DNA of 64,000 nucleotides from Vanrija pseudolonga (Eukaryota; Basidiomycota; Tremellomycetes; Trichosporonales; Trichosporonaceae): positions 3,038,001-3,102,000 of the forward strand of contig NC_085849.1 in assembly GCF_020906515.1 (NCBI RefSeq). The letters are read 5' to 3'. Made by a program: the position numbers and the translations under genes. Of the stretch, positions 36,213-46,310 are shown piece after piece. Every line of letters begins with the position of its first letter. Positions within the stretch are counted from its first letter, which is position 1. The notes below the pieces were generated by a model. That model saw nothing but the letters and a program-made list of their open reading frames with translations, did no database searches and was not told where the DNA came from.

Positions 36213-37472
36213 ATGTACGGCGCTCCTCGTTCTGGAAACTGCTTCAACTGTGGCCAGCGTGCGTAGGGTGTTGTCGTCGTGTTTTGCGGCGGCGGTGGTT
36301 GTTGTTGTCGTTGTGTAGTGTGTTCTATGGGTGGCGGAGGAAGGATTCTGGTCCACTCTGCTACCCACCAGACACCACTGGGGCTCGACGTGCTGGGCTT
36401 GACTTTCTTGCCCATTCACTCGACGCCCTCTCCTGCTCGAAGTTGCGGTGTTCTGTGTACGTGGGTGCGGTGCGAGCGAGCGCGAAGGCGTGGAGCGAGC
36501 TATTAGCCTCTCGTACATAGTCACACAATCTGCATCGTCCCCTTTTCCCTCGGGCCGGGCACAGCGAGTGTACGCCCTGGTGTTGTTGGGTGCTGGTGAC
36601 GCAAGTCGCCAGCCGCAACAGCTCCAGGTGACGAACGCGCAGCTTGACCCGCCGGGGTTGGGGTTGCGGATCATGCAATGCCACTTTCCTCTTGCTCCCC
36701 AGCCATCATCATGGTATAGCCCAAGCCCAACTTTTTTTTTTTGTTGTGTCCAAGCACACTCTCGGCAAGACAACCGCCTCCGCAGCCGCTATCGCCTCCC
36801 GTCCTCCACCTACCACCTCACGATTACTAACCTCGCTAGCCGGTCACATTGCCCAGGTCTGCCCTGACGCCGGTGTCCCCACCTGCTACTCGTGCGGCCA
36901 GTCGGGCCACCTCTCGCGCGAGTGCCCCCAGCCCAAGCCCAAGGCGTGCTACACCTGCGGCCAGGAGGGCCACCTCTCGTCGGCGTGCCCCCAGGGCCCC
37001 GCTGCGGGCGGCTTTGGCGGCCCCACCGGCGGCGAGTGCTACCGCTGCGGCAAGCCCGGCCACATTGCCCGTCTCTGCCCCGAGTCGGGTGACGCCCAGG
37101 CCGGCGGCTTTGGCGGCGGCTACGGCGGCCAGCAGGGCGGCTTTGGCGGTGCCGGCGGCGGCTTTGGAAACAAGTCGTGCTACACCTGCGGCGGTGTCGG
37201 CCACATCTCGCGCGACTGCCCCTCGGGCGGTGGCGGCGGTGGCCGTGGCGGCTTCGGCGGTGCCGGCGGCTTTGGCGGCTCGCGCAAGTGCTACAACTGT
37301 GGCCAGGACGGCCACATCTCGCGCGACTGCCCCCAGGAGCAGGGCCGTACTGTGAGTGGAGTTGGACAGCCGAAGACGACCCAACTGACTCACTTCCCAG
37401 TGCTACCAGTGCGGTCAGGTCGGCCACATCTCGGCCAACTGCCCCGGCACCGGCGGCGCTCCCCCCGCCTAA
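36213..37472 (+). CDS. CCHC zinc-knuckle nucleic-acid-binding protein (CNBP/Gis2/Byr3 type)
   Basis: Three exons (36213-36258, 36840-37351, 37401-37472) join to 210 codons, 209 residues. Seven C-x2-C-x4-H-x4-C knuckles can be counted: CFNCGQ-PGHIAQVC (split by intron 1), CYSCGQSGHLSREC, CYTCGQEGHLSSAC, CYRCGKPGHIARLC, CYTCGGVGHISRDC, CYNCGQDGHISRDC and CYQCGQVGHISANC. Gly/Phe-rich (RGG-like GGFGG) linkers separate the middle ones. The family binds single-stranded G-rich DNA/RNA and acts in mRNA translation and stress granules (Gis2) or sexual signalling (byr3). The first intron is 581 nt, more than ten times the local norm, and falls inside the first knuckle. Confidence 0.93.
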
Positions 37473-37999
37473 GCGTGTCGAGGCTACGGCGTAGGGTCGA
37501 CGACGACCTCGACGACGACGTTAACCCCCGACCCCCGTTTCCTGTAATTTTCATTCTTTGACTCGACTCGACCGTTCCCATCCAAATCACTCATACGACC
37601 CCGTCGTCACCGACGCGACGCGATCAAACCCCACCCCCACCCCACCCGACTCCCTCCCTCTCCAATCTGACTGTGTTTCCCATCTCTAGTCGTTGCGTTC
37701 GTTCGCCAATGACCGCGAGGACCTACTGGTCCTCTCCACCTGTAAAACAACCCGCGCCTGGCGCAAGCAGCAGCTTTGGGTAGAGTAGCAAGGGGGCGAT
37801 GAAAGAAGTGAAGCCAGAAGTGTTATGAACACGTCAGAAGTATGTGTGGTGCAGTGGTGCGGGCAGATGTGGTGGCGGAGGAGCTGGAGTTGGTTACTAA
37901 CTGTGTGCACCTCGAGTTGCAGCTGGTTTCGAACATCGTGCACATAGCACCTAGATCTGTGCATCTTCCAGTGACTGACTCATGCTCTACAATCTACAC
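37473..37999. other. Convergent 3' region, zinc-knuckle gene / RPN13
   Basis: 527 bp between two stop codons facing each other, so mainly 3' UTRs. 37505-37680 is C-rich (CCCCCACC, CCCTCCCTC). No ORF or RNA gene I can support. Confidence 0.4.
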
Positions 38000-39182
38000 C
38001 TAATCCGTGTCCATCTTCTCGTCACCGTCCTCGGGCTCCTGAGTCTGGTCACCGTCCTTGACCTCGCGCAGCGCCGTGAGGAAGTTCTTGAGGCTCCACG
38101 CGGCGTCCTCGGGCAGGTGGACGAACGGCATCATCGACTCGGGGAGCGTGCCGTTGCGCAGCGCCATCTCGAGGTTGCCGACGGCGTCGCGGAACTGGGG
38201 CGTGCCAACGACGCGGAGCAGGCCAGCCTTGGTGTCGGTGCCCTCGGGGAGCGTGAGGTCGGGCGGCATGTGCTGCGCGAGCGACTTGGCGAGCTCGGGG
38301 CGTTCCTCGACGAGGCGCGAGACGACCTCGGGCGTGAGGATGTCGGTGAGGCTGGCCTCTTCTGCGGGGGTCAGCTCTTCCATGCGGCACAGTTACACAC
38401 CTTCCTCGGGGATGGGGAGGTGCTGGTCAGCCCAGTGGAAGAGAAGGCGCGCCATGTCCTGGTTCTTGACGTCTTCCTTGGTGATGGCGCGCGTGTCGAC
38501 GTCGGCGTCGGTCGAACCGGCACCGGCAGCAGCGCTAGTCGAGGCACCTGCGAGGCCGGCAGCGAGGCCAGCAGCGGCCGCAGCGGCGGAGGGCTTGGCC
38601 GGGGCGCTAGGCGTGGCCGGAATGTCGCGCGTGCCCTCAGTCTTGGGGGCAGGCGTGGCGGGAGGGAAGAAGTCAGCGGGAATCGGTGCCGAGCCGGCGC
38701 TGCGGAGCGGTCAGTCGTCATCGGCCCAAACCACACCCACCGGTAGCTCGGATCCTGGAGGAGCGAGTTGATGTCGATGGCGGCGCGGGCGTCCGACTCG
38801 GCGAGCGTGCCGCGCTGGAGCCAGAACTGGCGGGTCAGCTCGCGTCCGGCGCTCTAAACCCACAAAGTGGACCTGGTTCGACGAGTTGAACTTGAGCACA
38901 AACGAGCGGCCCGAGGGGTCCTTGGCGACGCGCTCAAACTCGGCCTCGCCGGGGAAGATGAGGAGTTCGTCCTCGGCGCGCGAGGTCTCGGCGTTGCGCC
39001 AGACTGCGGCGTGTCAGCGGGGCGACGGACGAAGGAAGGCGGCGGAACGACGCACCAAAGTTGATGATGCCCTGGTCGAGCGAGAGCTCGATCGTGCCCT
39101 TCTCGGGCTGCGGGTCGACCCACTTGGCCTCCTGGGAGCGGCGGAACGAGCGGCCGGCGGGGAGCTGGACGAGGGCGGACAT
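38000..39182 (-). CDS. RPN13: 26S proteasome ubiquitin receptor Rpn13 (ADRM1)
   Basis: Five exons (39056-39182, 38864-39003, 38741-38826, 38401-38699, 38000-38361) join to 338 codons, 337 residues. The N-terminal Pru domain reads 'LVQLPAGRSFRR', 'KWVDPQPEKGTIELSLDQGIINFVWRN', 'DELLIFPGEAEFERV', 'RSFVLKFNSSNQVHFFWLQ', the typical KAGR/FWxQ pattern that binds ubiquitin and Rpn2. An Ala/Pro-rich linker follows. The C-terminal DEUBAD-type domain (38000-38361) starts 'LTDILTPEVVSRLVEERPELAKSLAQHMPP' and would bind the deubiquitinase Uch37; yeast Rpn13 lacks this part, so the animal-like full form is present here. Ends in an acidic DGDEKMDTD tail. Confidence 0.95.
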
Positions 39183-39911
39183 TGTGGTGTGGGTGGGTTG
39201 GGTGGTGAAGAGCTGAATGCGTTCCGGTCGGATTGATCAGTGACGCCAATGTCGTTGCACCAGCGCCGCGCGTCGGTGACGACTGATGGGGTGAGGCTGG
39301 TTTGGCACGTGGTATCAGCCTGACATGAACCCTCTTTCTGGTTATGTAACCCTTCCCTTCGCGATCTGTGCCTCCGCATTCCGGTGGCCGACACTATCCG
39401 GAGCCGAGATGGTGGACGGTTCGCTGCGCCGGAGTCCAGATGAACGCAGCTCGAGATCCATCAAGTTGGTAAGTACTGCGCGGTGCGGCGCACAGCCAGC
39501 CGGCCGGCGGGACGAGGCGTGAACCCCCAGTGATGAACACGGAAGCTCAGAAGCCGCAGATAGGCAGTCCCCCGCCGCAGCATCGTCGCCGACGGGCACG
39601 ACAGCCACTTCGGGCTGGATGCCATCACGTGCCTCGCCGAGGGGCCTCATGGGCCGTCATGGGAGATATGAGCGTTGTTGATATCTTTTGCGGCATGCCC
39701 GAGGGAGCGGCGCGGTATAAGACGCGGGAGAACTGCTGTCGAGCGTCGCGGTATACATAAAGCAAGCTGCGCGACTCGGTTCGACTTCACACAGCCTACC
39801 TCGCCACTCCTAGGCCCGTCTCGCCGCACCACCCCCAGTCGCCTACCTCTCGTCTTGCACAAGCGGCCACACCTCACCCCTCCCCCAGATCCCAGCCAGC
39901 ACACCCCCGCC
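39183..39911. promoter_or_regulatory. Divergent promoter region, RPN13 / dienelactone hydrolase
   Basis: 729 bp between opposite starts. A good TATA box (CGGTATAAGAC, TATAAG at 39716-39721) lies about 195 bp before the hydrolase ATG, followed by a pyrimidine/CACC-rich leader from 39780. On the RPN13 side I saw no clear PACE element (GGTGGCAAA). Confidence 0.45.
39716..39721 (+). promoter_or_regulatory. TATA box of the dienelactone hydrolase gene
   Basis: TATAAG in a GC-rich setting, oriented toward the ATG at 39912, followed about 60 bp on by a C/T-rich leader that could hold the transcription start. TATA boxes in fungi often mark regulated rather than constitutive genes, which suits a catabolic hydrolase. 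Confidence 0.5.
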
Positions 39912-40970
39912 ATGGCATCCTCCTTCCTCCCCATCTCGCCGTGCTGCATCAAGGGCTCAGTCCTGAACGGCACCCCGCGCGGCGAGTTCCAGGCGCCCGG
40001 CTCGGCGCCAGACGTCGTGCTGGGACGGTACATCGTGCACCCGGAGGGCAAGAACGTCAACCCCAAGGCGGCCCTGGTGCTCTTCTACGACATCTTCGGG
40101 TTCCAGATTGTGCGTCGTGGCACCTACCTACCTTCATCGTGTGTACAGGCGCGCTGACACGCGCGCAGCCCAACCCTAAGATCCTCGCCGACGCGTTCGC
40201 CGACCGCCTCGGCGTGACCGTCGTCGTGCCCGACTACATGCGTGCGTCGTGGTGTCGCGCCGGGACAAGCTAACACGCCCAGCGGCCGGCCTGCCGCCCG
40301 ACTACCTCAGCTCCGCGATGGAGGCATACCCCGGCCAGAAGGCGAACCAGGGCTTCCTTAGCTCCTTCTTCGGCAAGCTGAGCCTGCTCAAGGTTGTGCC
40401 GTATGCCGGCGGCATCCGCGACGGCGCCGTCAACCCCAAGTCTGAGCAGGTGAGTGTGGTAGCGGCGAAGGCGCGAGCGAGACGCAGCACCTTACACACC
40501 ACGCAGGCCGTCGCGGACCTCCGCAAGGCAGGCTACACGCAGCTCGTGGCTGTCGGGTACTGCCGCGGCGGGAGCGTGACCGCGCACCTCCTGTCCAAGG
40601 GCGACGAGGCGGGGCTCGACGCCGGCGTGCTCATCCACCCCGGTGTCGAGGCGGACCGCTGGGCAAAGTTCACCAAGCCGTCGCTGTGGCTCCTGAGCGA
40701 TCCAGCGCACGAGTGAGTCGAGTAGAGTGGAGTAGCGGGAAACGTCGCCGCTCACACCGCCCCAGACACTTCTTCAAGGAGGCGCAGGTCGACAAGCTCA
40801 AGGCGACGTTCAAGGAGACGGGCGTGCCGTTCGAGCTCAAGACGTACCCCGACACGGCGCACGGCTTCGGCGCACGCCCCACGCCTACGCACGCGCCGAC
40901 GATGGCTGCGTTCAATGATGCCAATGAGCGTGCGGGCGACTTTGCGAAGCAGTTCCTCGGCCTGCAGTGA
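39912..40970 (+). CDS. Dienelactone hydrolase family protein
   Basis: Starts MASSFLPISPCCIKGSV at 39912; five short exons; stop at 40968-40970. Alpha/beta-hydrolase of the DLH type: 'ALVLFYDIFGFQIPNPKILADAFADRLGVTVVVPDYM' (the conserved D-x-FG and PDY elements), nucleophile elbow GYCRGG (Cys, about 40556-40573) with Cys rather than Ser as in true dienelactone hydrolases, 'AGVLIHPGVEADRW', and the catalytic His in 'YPDTAHGFGARP' (about 40845-40880). The catalytic Asp is probably in 'LLSDPAHE', which is split by an intron. Fungal relatives (e.g. yeast Aim2) often have unknown substrates; in Trichosporonales such enzymes sit in aromatic catabolism, but no such genes flank this one. Confidence 0.92.
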
Positions 40971-41353
40971 GCGCTGTAGTTGGATTGTTATTAGATGTTG
41001 TTAGTGATCAGACAGACTGTTGGGCACCATGTTATATCGTAGCAACTAAACTCGGCTTGGTTATTGTTGTTGCTGTCTTACCGCGTAAAACACCCCGTGT
41101 GGTTGAGACACGACGTCACGACATCAACATGTCCCGTGTCTACACAACACCAACATGTCCCATGTCTCGGGGGAGAGGCACGTGCATAGACGCATCAAGC
41201 GCACACAAGTACACAAACAGGGAGGCATAGCGCTCTGCGCTAGCGCGTGGAGAGGGATAGGATACTGAGGGGAGGAGGAGGGTAGGAAGGGATGAGGCAC
41301 AGCAACAAACAACCTAATAGAGTCCACTGAATGGGAAGCCCTGCGTCGTCACA
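40971..41353. repeat. Convergent 3' region with a short direct repeat
   Basis: 383 bp between facing stop codons. A 20-nt imperfect direct repeat, CAACATGTCCC[GA]TGTCT, occurs at about 41127 and 41151 with only a few bases between. Otherwise nothing recognised. Confidence 0.45.
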
Positions 41354-42729
41354 CTAGCTAGAGAGCTTTGGACCGACGTTTGTCTCGAACCACTGCTGCG
41401 TCCAGTTGACATTGTTGGGGACAACTACGTTGCCGTGGGGCCAGTACTCGCAGATGCTGCAAGGTTAGCACGGGTCGTCGTCACATTGTGCACCACCGCC
41501 ACTCACAGAAGGATGGTCGAGTCAATGCCCTGGAAGACGGTGTTGGGGGCACAGCTCGAGATCCAAGCGCAGCCGATCGACGTCGTGTCCTGCCACACCG
41601 CCTGGGTGAAGTGCCCGACGCGAGATCCGTCCTTGCCCACCATGCCCGGGTTGCTCCAGTCGTACTGGTTCTGCTCGGAACTCCAGTAGTTGAAGAGGGC
41701 GGTGAGGTCATAGTTGCCCGCACCGGCGGCGAGGTTCTCACCGGCCGCACCGGCCGAGTTCTGAAGGGTGCAGTGCGGCGCCCAGCTGGCCGCATACTCT
41801 GCGAGAGAGTCGTTCCAGGTGACGGGCGGTGCCGAGAACTCGGCGCGAAGCGTGTTGTGCAGGTCGAGGAGGAGGTTCTGCTGGTCGGCCGGGCCGGTCT
41901 GTGGGCCAGTGGGCGCGGGCGTGGGGGTGGCGGATCCGGTGCTGGAAGCGGACGACACGGTGCTGGAGGCGGAGATGTTACTCGTGGTCGAGGCAGAGTC
42001 CACAGACGTCGAGTTGGTAGGGGAGGTCGCGCTGGCGACGTCACTCGGGGCCACCGTCGTGGCGTTGGCCGAGAACGAGGACGTTGGGGCGGCCGAAGTC
42101 ACAGAGACAGAGGTCGCGTTGACAGAAGGCTCAACAGTGGTCGCGTTGGCGGACGTGGGCTCGGGAGTGGTCGTCGAGTTGAAGATAGAAGTCACGGACT
42201 CGATGATAGAGGACACGGCGGACGAGTTGGCCGAGGCAGACGGGGTAGGCTCAACGGTCGTCGAGTTGGCGGAAGCTGACGAGGTGGGCTCAACAGTGGT
42301 CGAGTTGGCAGATGTAGGCAGCACGCTGGTGACATTGGCTGACGTCGGCACCACGGTCGTCGAGCTGGTCGTCGAGTTAGTGGTCGAGTTGGCCGTCGAG
42401 TTGACCGTCACCGGCACACCGGACGGCACAGCGGCGAAAAGGTACGAGCCAGACTGCGCGGGGCCGTGGTTCTCGTCGGCGGGCTCGGCCAAGAGTGAGG
42501 CATTGCTGTGCGTGACGGGGGGCTGCACCGCGCTCCCGCTGGCAGCCGGGACGGGGGCGACGGCCGAACCGCTGCTGATCGGAGCAGCGGCTGCGGACGT
42601 CACCGCAGCGGTGGACGGAACAGCAGTAGACTTGCGGGCACAGCGCTTGCCCCTGCGGTGGCGGGGCGCGGCGGAGGCGGGGGCCACCAGGGCCAGGAGA
42701 ACGGTCGCGAGGACGAGCACGCAGGTCAT
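41354..42729 (-). CDS. Secreted CAP/SCP (PR-1, PRY-type) protein with a glycosylated stalk
   Basis: Two exons (41507-42729, 41354-41456) join to 442 codons, 441 residues. A clear signal peptide (MTCVLVLATVLLALVAPASAA) is followed by a basic patch (PRHRRGKRC) that could be a Kex2 site, then about 220 residues of Ser/Thr/Ala/Val with many N-x-S/T sequons (NSTANSTTNSTT, SANSTTVEPTSSASANSTT), a heavily O/N-glycosylated stalk. The CAP domain begins 'LLLDLHNTLRAEFSAPPVTWNDSLAEYAASWAPHC', has GENLAAG, 'HFTQAVWQDTTSIGCAW' and ends 'CEYWPHGNVV', all signature CAP motifs with both His residues. Yeast Pry proteins of this type bind and export sterols and fatty acids. Confidence 0.94.
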
Positions 42730-45303
42730 GCTGAGGTGTTGTCGTAGGTGAGTGTGTTGGGTACGTCAGAGGGGGTTGATGTGGTCGTGGTCGGCAGCAG
42801 CTTCGGTGGTCGTAGCGAGTGTGCGTGCGTGCGGGCGGGCGAGAGGCGTGTGTGGTCGCGATGTAATGAGCGTCGGGTAGAGTGTCGTCGTAGTATGTCG
42901 AGCGCTCGCAGAGCTGGTCGGACAAGTGTAGAGTAGAGTACAGAGAGAGAGACGGAGACGAGACGAGAGGGGACGAGGACGAGGCAAAGGAGGGAGGGTC
43001 GAGTTAGGCCAGGCGCTGCCTGTTTGCTACTGCTGCTGCTCTGCTCGCTCTTGCTTTTGGTGGTTAGTTTGTAGTACAAGTGTGACACTCACACTCTGCC
43101 AGGAGAAGGACCAAAATCCCGGGCCCGTGGTCGTCGCCGTCGTCGTCGTTCGCAAGCAGGTAGTTGCCGCGGTGCCCGAGCATTGCCAGGTGACCCTAGC
43201 AGCTGCGACGTCCACGCTGGGCCCAGACTGGCAATTGCTGCGACTGGGGTGCATGTCGAGCCCTGTATCCTGTAGGGTGGAGTCGAGTGGTGTGGCCTCC
43301 AACTGACCCACAACGCCACGACGCACAAAAGTCAAAGCGGGGACGCGACGGGCGAGCGGGCGGCAACCCTTGCAGACGCGTTTCAGGCGCACGCCAGCGA
43401 CGCCAGCGAGCACCCAGCTGTACGATCCGCGTGACGCCACTAGCGCGTACCGAACAAGCCCTGCACCAGACACCACTGCTCGCCCTGAGCATCACTGAAT
43501 CTGCGATAGCCTTTTGAATGTGCGTGCCTATGGCCTCTGGTGCGTCCATGTGGCGACATGGCACACGGGTTGGGAGAGACATGGGCAAGTCGTACCTCGA
43601 GGCAATGCGGGGCAGCGAGCGAGTGCTTTCGTTGTGCAAAAGCTGGCGACCGACACTCGGTGCAGCGTAGTGCGGGCCCCATAACTCTCATCCGCGACCA
43701 CACCACCCTCGGAGCTATTGTTGTCCTGAGTGGCGCGCCGCGCAGCTTGGCAGGCGGCAAAGGTGGTGGTGCCCACCACTGCACGTGTGTCAGTCAGTGG
43801 CGACTGCGTCAAGTGGACGTGGGTGACTGTGCGTGCGGGCAGCATAACTCGCCACGCATTCATGGAGAGAGAGCAGACGCCGTTCATGCGGCGGCGAAGG
43901 AATGGAAGGACGTGTGGGAAAGCGACCGGGCAAGGAAGGCTTCGGGCATGGCACGCTGCTGCACGTCGGGGCGGCCATTGGCAAGCGACAAGCGAGTCGG
44001 TGTGCCCCGGCCTTGCAGAGGAGGTACATAGCTCTCGTAGGCCAGGTGTTTGGAGGTGCTTGGGGGCTGGTAGGTAGGAGGTTGGACGTGACTCCCGGGA
44101 CTCGTCACGGCGCGTAGCGTTGACAGTCCAGTGACTCCGCCGACACGCACACCTGTGGCAACATCCTGTGCTCATGATCGCGTCGATGCCGTATAGAGCG
44201 TCGACCTTTCCACGTCGGCACGGTGTGAAGCCATACCCAGAATCCAGCCCGTGTGGCACGCAGACCGTGCCACCGAGATCTGGGCACGCTACGCCAAATT
44301 GTGGGACAGGACGTTGCCTCGGATCGAGAATCCCAGCGCCCCGCCGCAAGCTTCTATCTCGACGGCGCCGAGGGTAGATAGTGTAATGGGGAAGAGGCCG
44401 AGCGCTCGCGACCGGCTCTCTCCGTGCTATTCTTGCCTGCTTGTTGTCGGTGGATCCAACGCGTCTGACTGTCCGAGATGCTAGCGCCAGCTTGAGGCCA
44501 CTGCCGCTTCTGTAGATCATCCTGTTCATTAGATCGTGGCCCCGGCGCTGTATGCGACTCAGCATTGTGGCGTAATTGAGCTCGAGGCGATGGACAATCT
44601 CGCGCTCGGGCTATCATGCCAGAGATATGGCGCGAGTCGAGCGCGAGCTAGGAACGCACCATGTCAACCTCGTGGCATCGTGGCACAACGAGTGCGAGTC
44701 ATGCCGCCACCTGTCTGCCTTTACCCCCCCCCCCCCAACCACGCCCGCCTCGCCTCCCAGCACATACCTCCTCGCCCAGCGGACCCAATGTAGCACACGC
44801 TCCACCTACACAGATCGGCGCCTGATTGATCGGTAAATACGACTGGAATGGGTGCGGCTGTGGGCTGGGCCTGCCTGCGACGTTTCCCACACGGCGGCAT
44901 TGGTGGCTACGCACGCGGCTGGGGCGCGGTGGTGCGACAGGGCCAGGCCCGCGAGCTGAAGCATGAACCATGAAGCGTGATGCCAGTTGGCCAGCGCATT
45001 CCTTCCATCAATCGTGGTGAGGCGACACAATGGGCATTAATGCGCCGGACTGGCATGAGGGCGGGCCGATGGGCCATTGTATCCACGAGAAAGCACAACG
45101 CTAGCCGCCCCGCTACCACGTTATCTCTCACCCGGCCCACGGGCTGCTCGCGTCTCCGGATCTTGTCTGATCTTCACGAGCGAGCCAGTGCCGCCAGTGC
45201 GGATCACTTGTCGCCCGGACAGGGAACATATACAACCTCGCCCGACAGTTCGCACTCACTTGCTGTCTCTCCTCGTCTCCTCGTCTCCGACATAGCCTGT
45301 GCC
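42730..45303. other. Gene-poor region, 2.6 kb
   Basis: No supported gene. 42740-43020 is a purine-rich run (GAGAGAGAGACGGAGACGAGACGAGAGG on the plus strand, so pyrimidine-rich in the CAP transcript direction), which looks like that gene's promoter and leader. A 13-C homopolymer sits at 44724-44736. A 345-codon minus-strand frame at 43528-44565 has random-looking composition rich in Arg/Cys/His and no intron; I do not accept it. A TATACAAC-like AT patch precedes the next ATG at 45228-45236. Confidence 0.4.
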
Positions 45304-46072
45304 ATGCTCCCACCCATCCAGCCGCCCAACCCAGTCGGCGTAGGCACCCGCCGGCCAACCCAGATTGCGTACCGGCCGTCCTTCGAGCCATTCACGACGA
45401 CGCGTACGTCCCCGTCTCCTCCCCGACCGCGCTCACTCAACCCAGAGTACATGACCCCCGAGTCCGAGTCGTGGCGTCTTGAGTGGGTCAGACCCGCAGC
45501 AATCCACTCACACCCGCAGAGAGCTCGAGCGCTACCAAGTCGACAACCTCATCCTTGACGTGGGTCAAATTCTCCACAGAAGCTGACAGCGGATCCCAGG
45601 ACATCAAGATCGCCGAGAGCATGTACGGGCACGCCGTTGCTGCAATAGCCCCCGCTGACGGACCAGGCTCAGACCGACACACACGCCGTCCAACCAGCAC
45701 TTCTGGTTCAAGGAGTTTTTCCCCCGCATCGCCTATGTGAGTGGTGTCTGGGGTTGTGCTGACTGCCGCAGGAGTGGTGCTTCTGGTACGACCGGTGAGT
45801 CGCGGCATGGGCCTGCCCCAGCTGACTTCCCCCAGAACCGTGACGTCCGACGAGGTCGACCAGCGCCTCGCGGCACTCATCAACGACATGCTGTACGCGT
45901 TCCACCACCGCATCGTCGACCAAGCCACGCGCCAGCGCTACTCGGTCTGGGAGCTGCTCGAGAGCGTGCGCGCCGTGAGAGACGTATGTGGCGGAGGACG
46001 AAGCTGCGCTGACCGCCACAGCGCCTGTTCACCGACACGATGGGCTATCGCTGGGAGGACGAGCGTCCGTGA
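45304..46072 (+). CDS. Unrecognised small protein
   Basis: I do not recognise it. The best spliced product starts MLPPIQPPNPVGVGTRRPTQ at 45304 and runs through about seven exons: 'YMTPESESWRLE', 'LERYQVDNLILDV', 'DIKIAESM', 'LRPTHTPSNQHFWFKEFFPRIAY', 'EWCFWYDR', 'TVTSDEVDQRLAALINDMLYAFHHRIVDQATRQRYSVWELLESVRAVRD', 'RLFTDTMGYRWEDERP', stop at 46070-46072. The last three junctions are canonical and in frame; the second and third are less certain. About 155 residues, soluble, aromatic-rich in the middle with a helical C-terminus. No signal peptide or known motif. It may use the AT-richer patch near 45230 as core promoter. Confidence 0.55.
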
Positions 46073-46310
46073 GGCTGTGCGACCGGCCGGGCAGGGCGGG
46101 GCGGGGCGCGGGGCATAGCATACACAGTGCATAGAATCGAAAAAGGCGCAGTATAGTGTACGCGTTGTGTACAATGCTTGATGCCAGAAATCACGTGCAG
46201 GTGGAACCAAACAAGGGCAGTTGACGCAACTCGCCCTTTGGTGGATTTCGTCACTGGTCGCATCTCGCATCCCTCCTTTCTTCCTCATCTCATGCCCAGC
46301 TTGCTCCAAC

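Noticed and set aside
36810-37427. Arg/Ser-rich and Ala-rich frames on the minus strand over the zinc-knuckle gene
   Set aside because: Shadows of the CCHC knuckles and Gly-rich linkers; no independent motif.
43528-44565. 345-codon minus-strand frame in the 42.7-45.3 kb gap
   Set aside because: Arg/Cys/His-rich random-looking product without domains or introns.
44724-44736. 13-C homopolymer
   Set aside because: Simple slippage tract in a non-coding stretch; no link to any gene or repeat structure.
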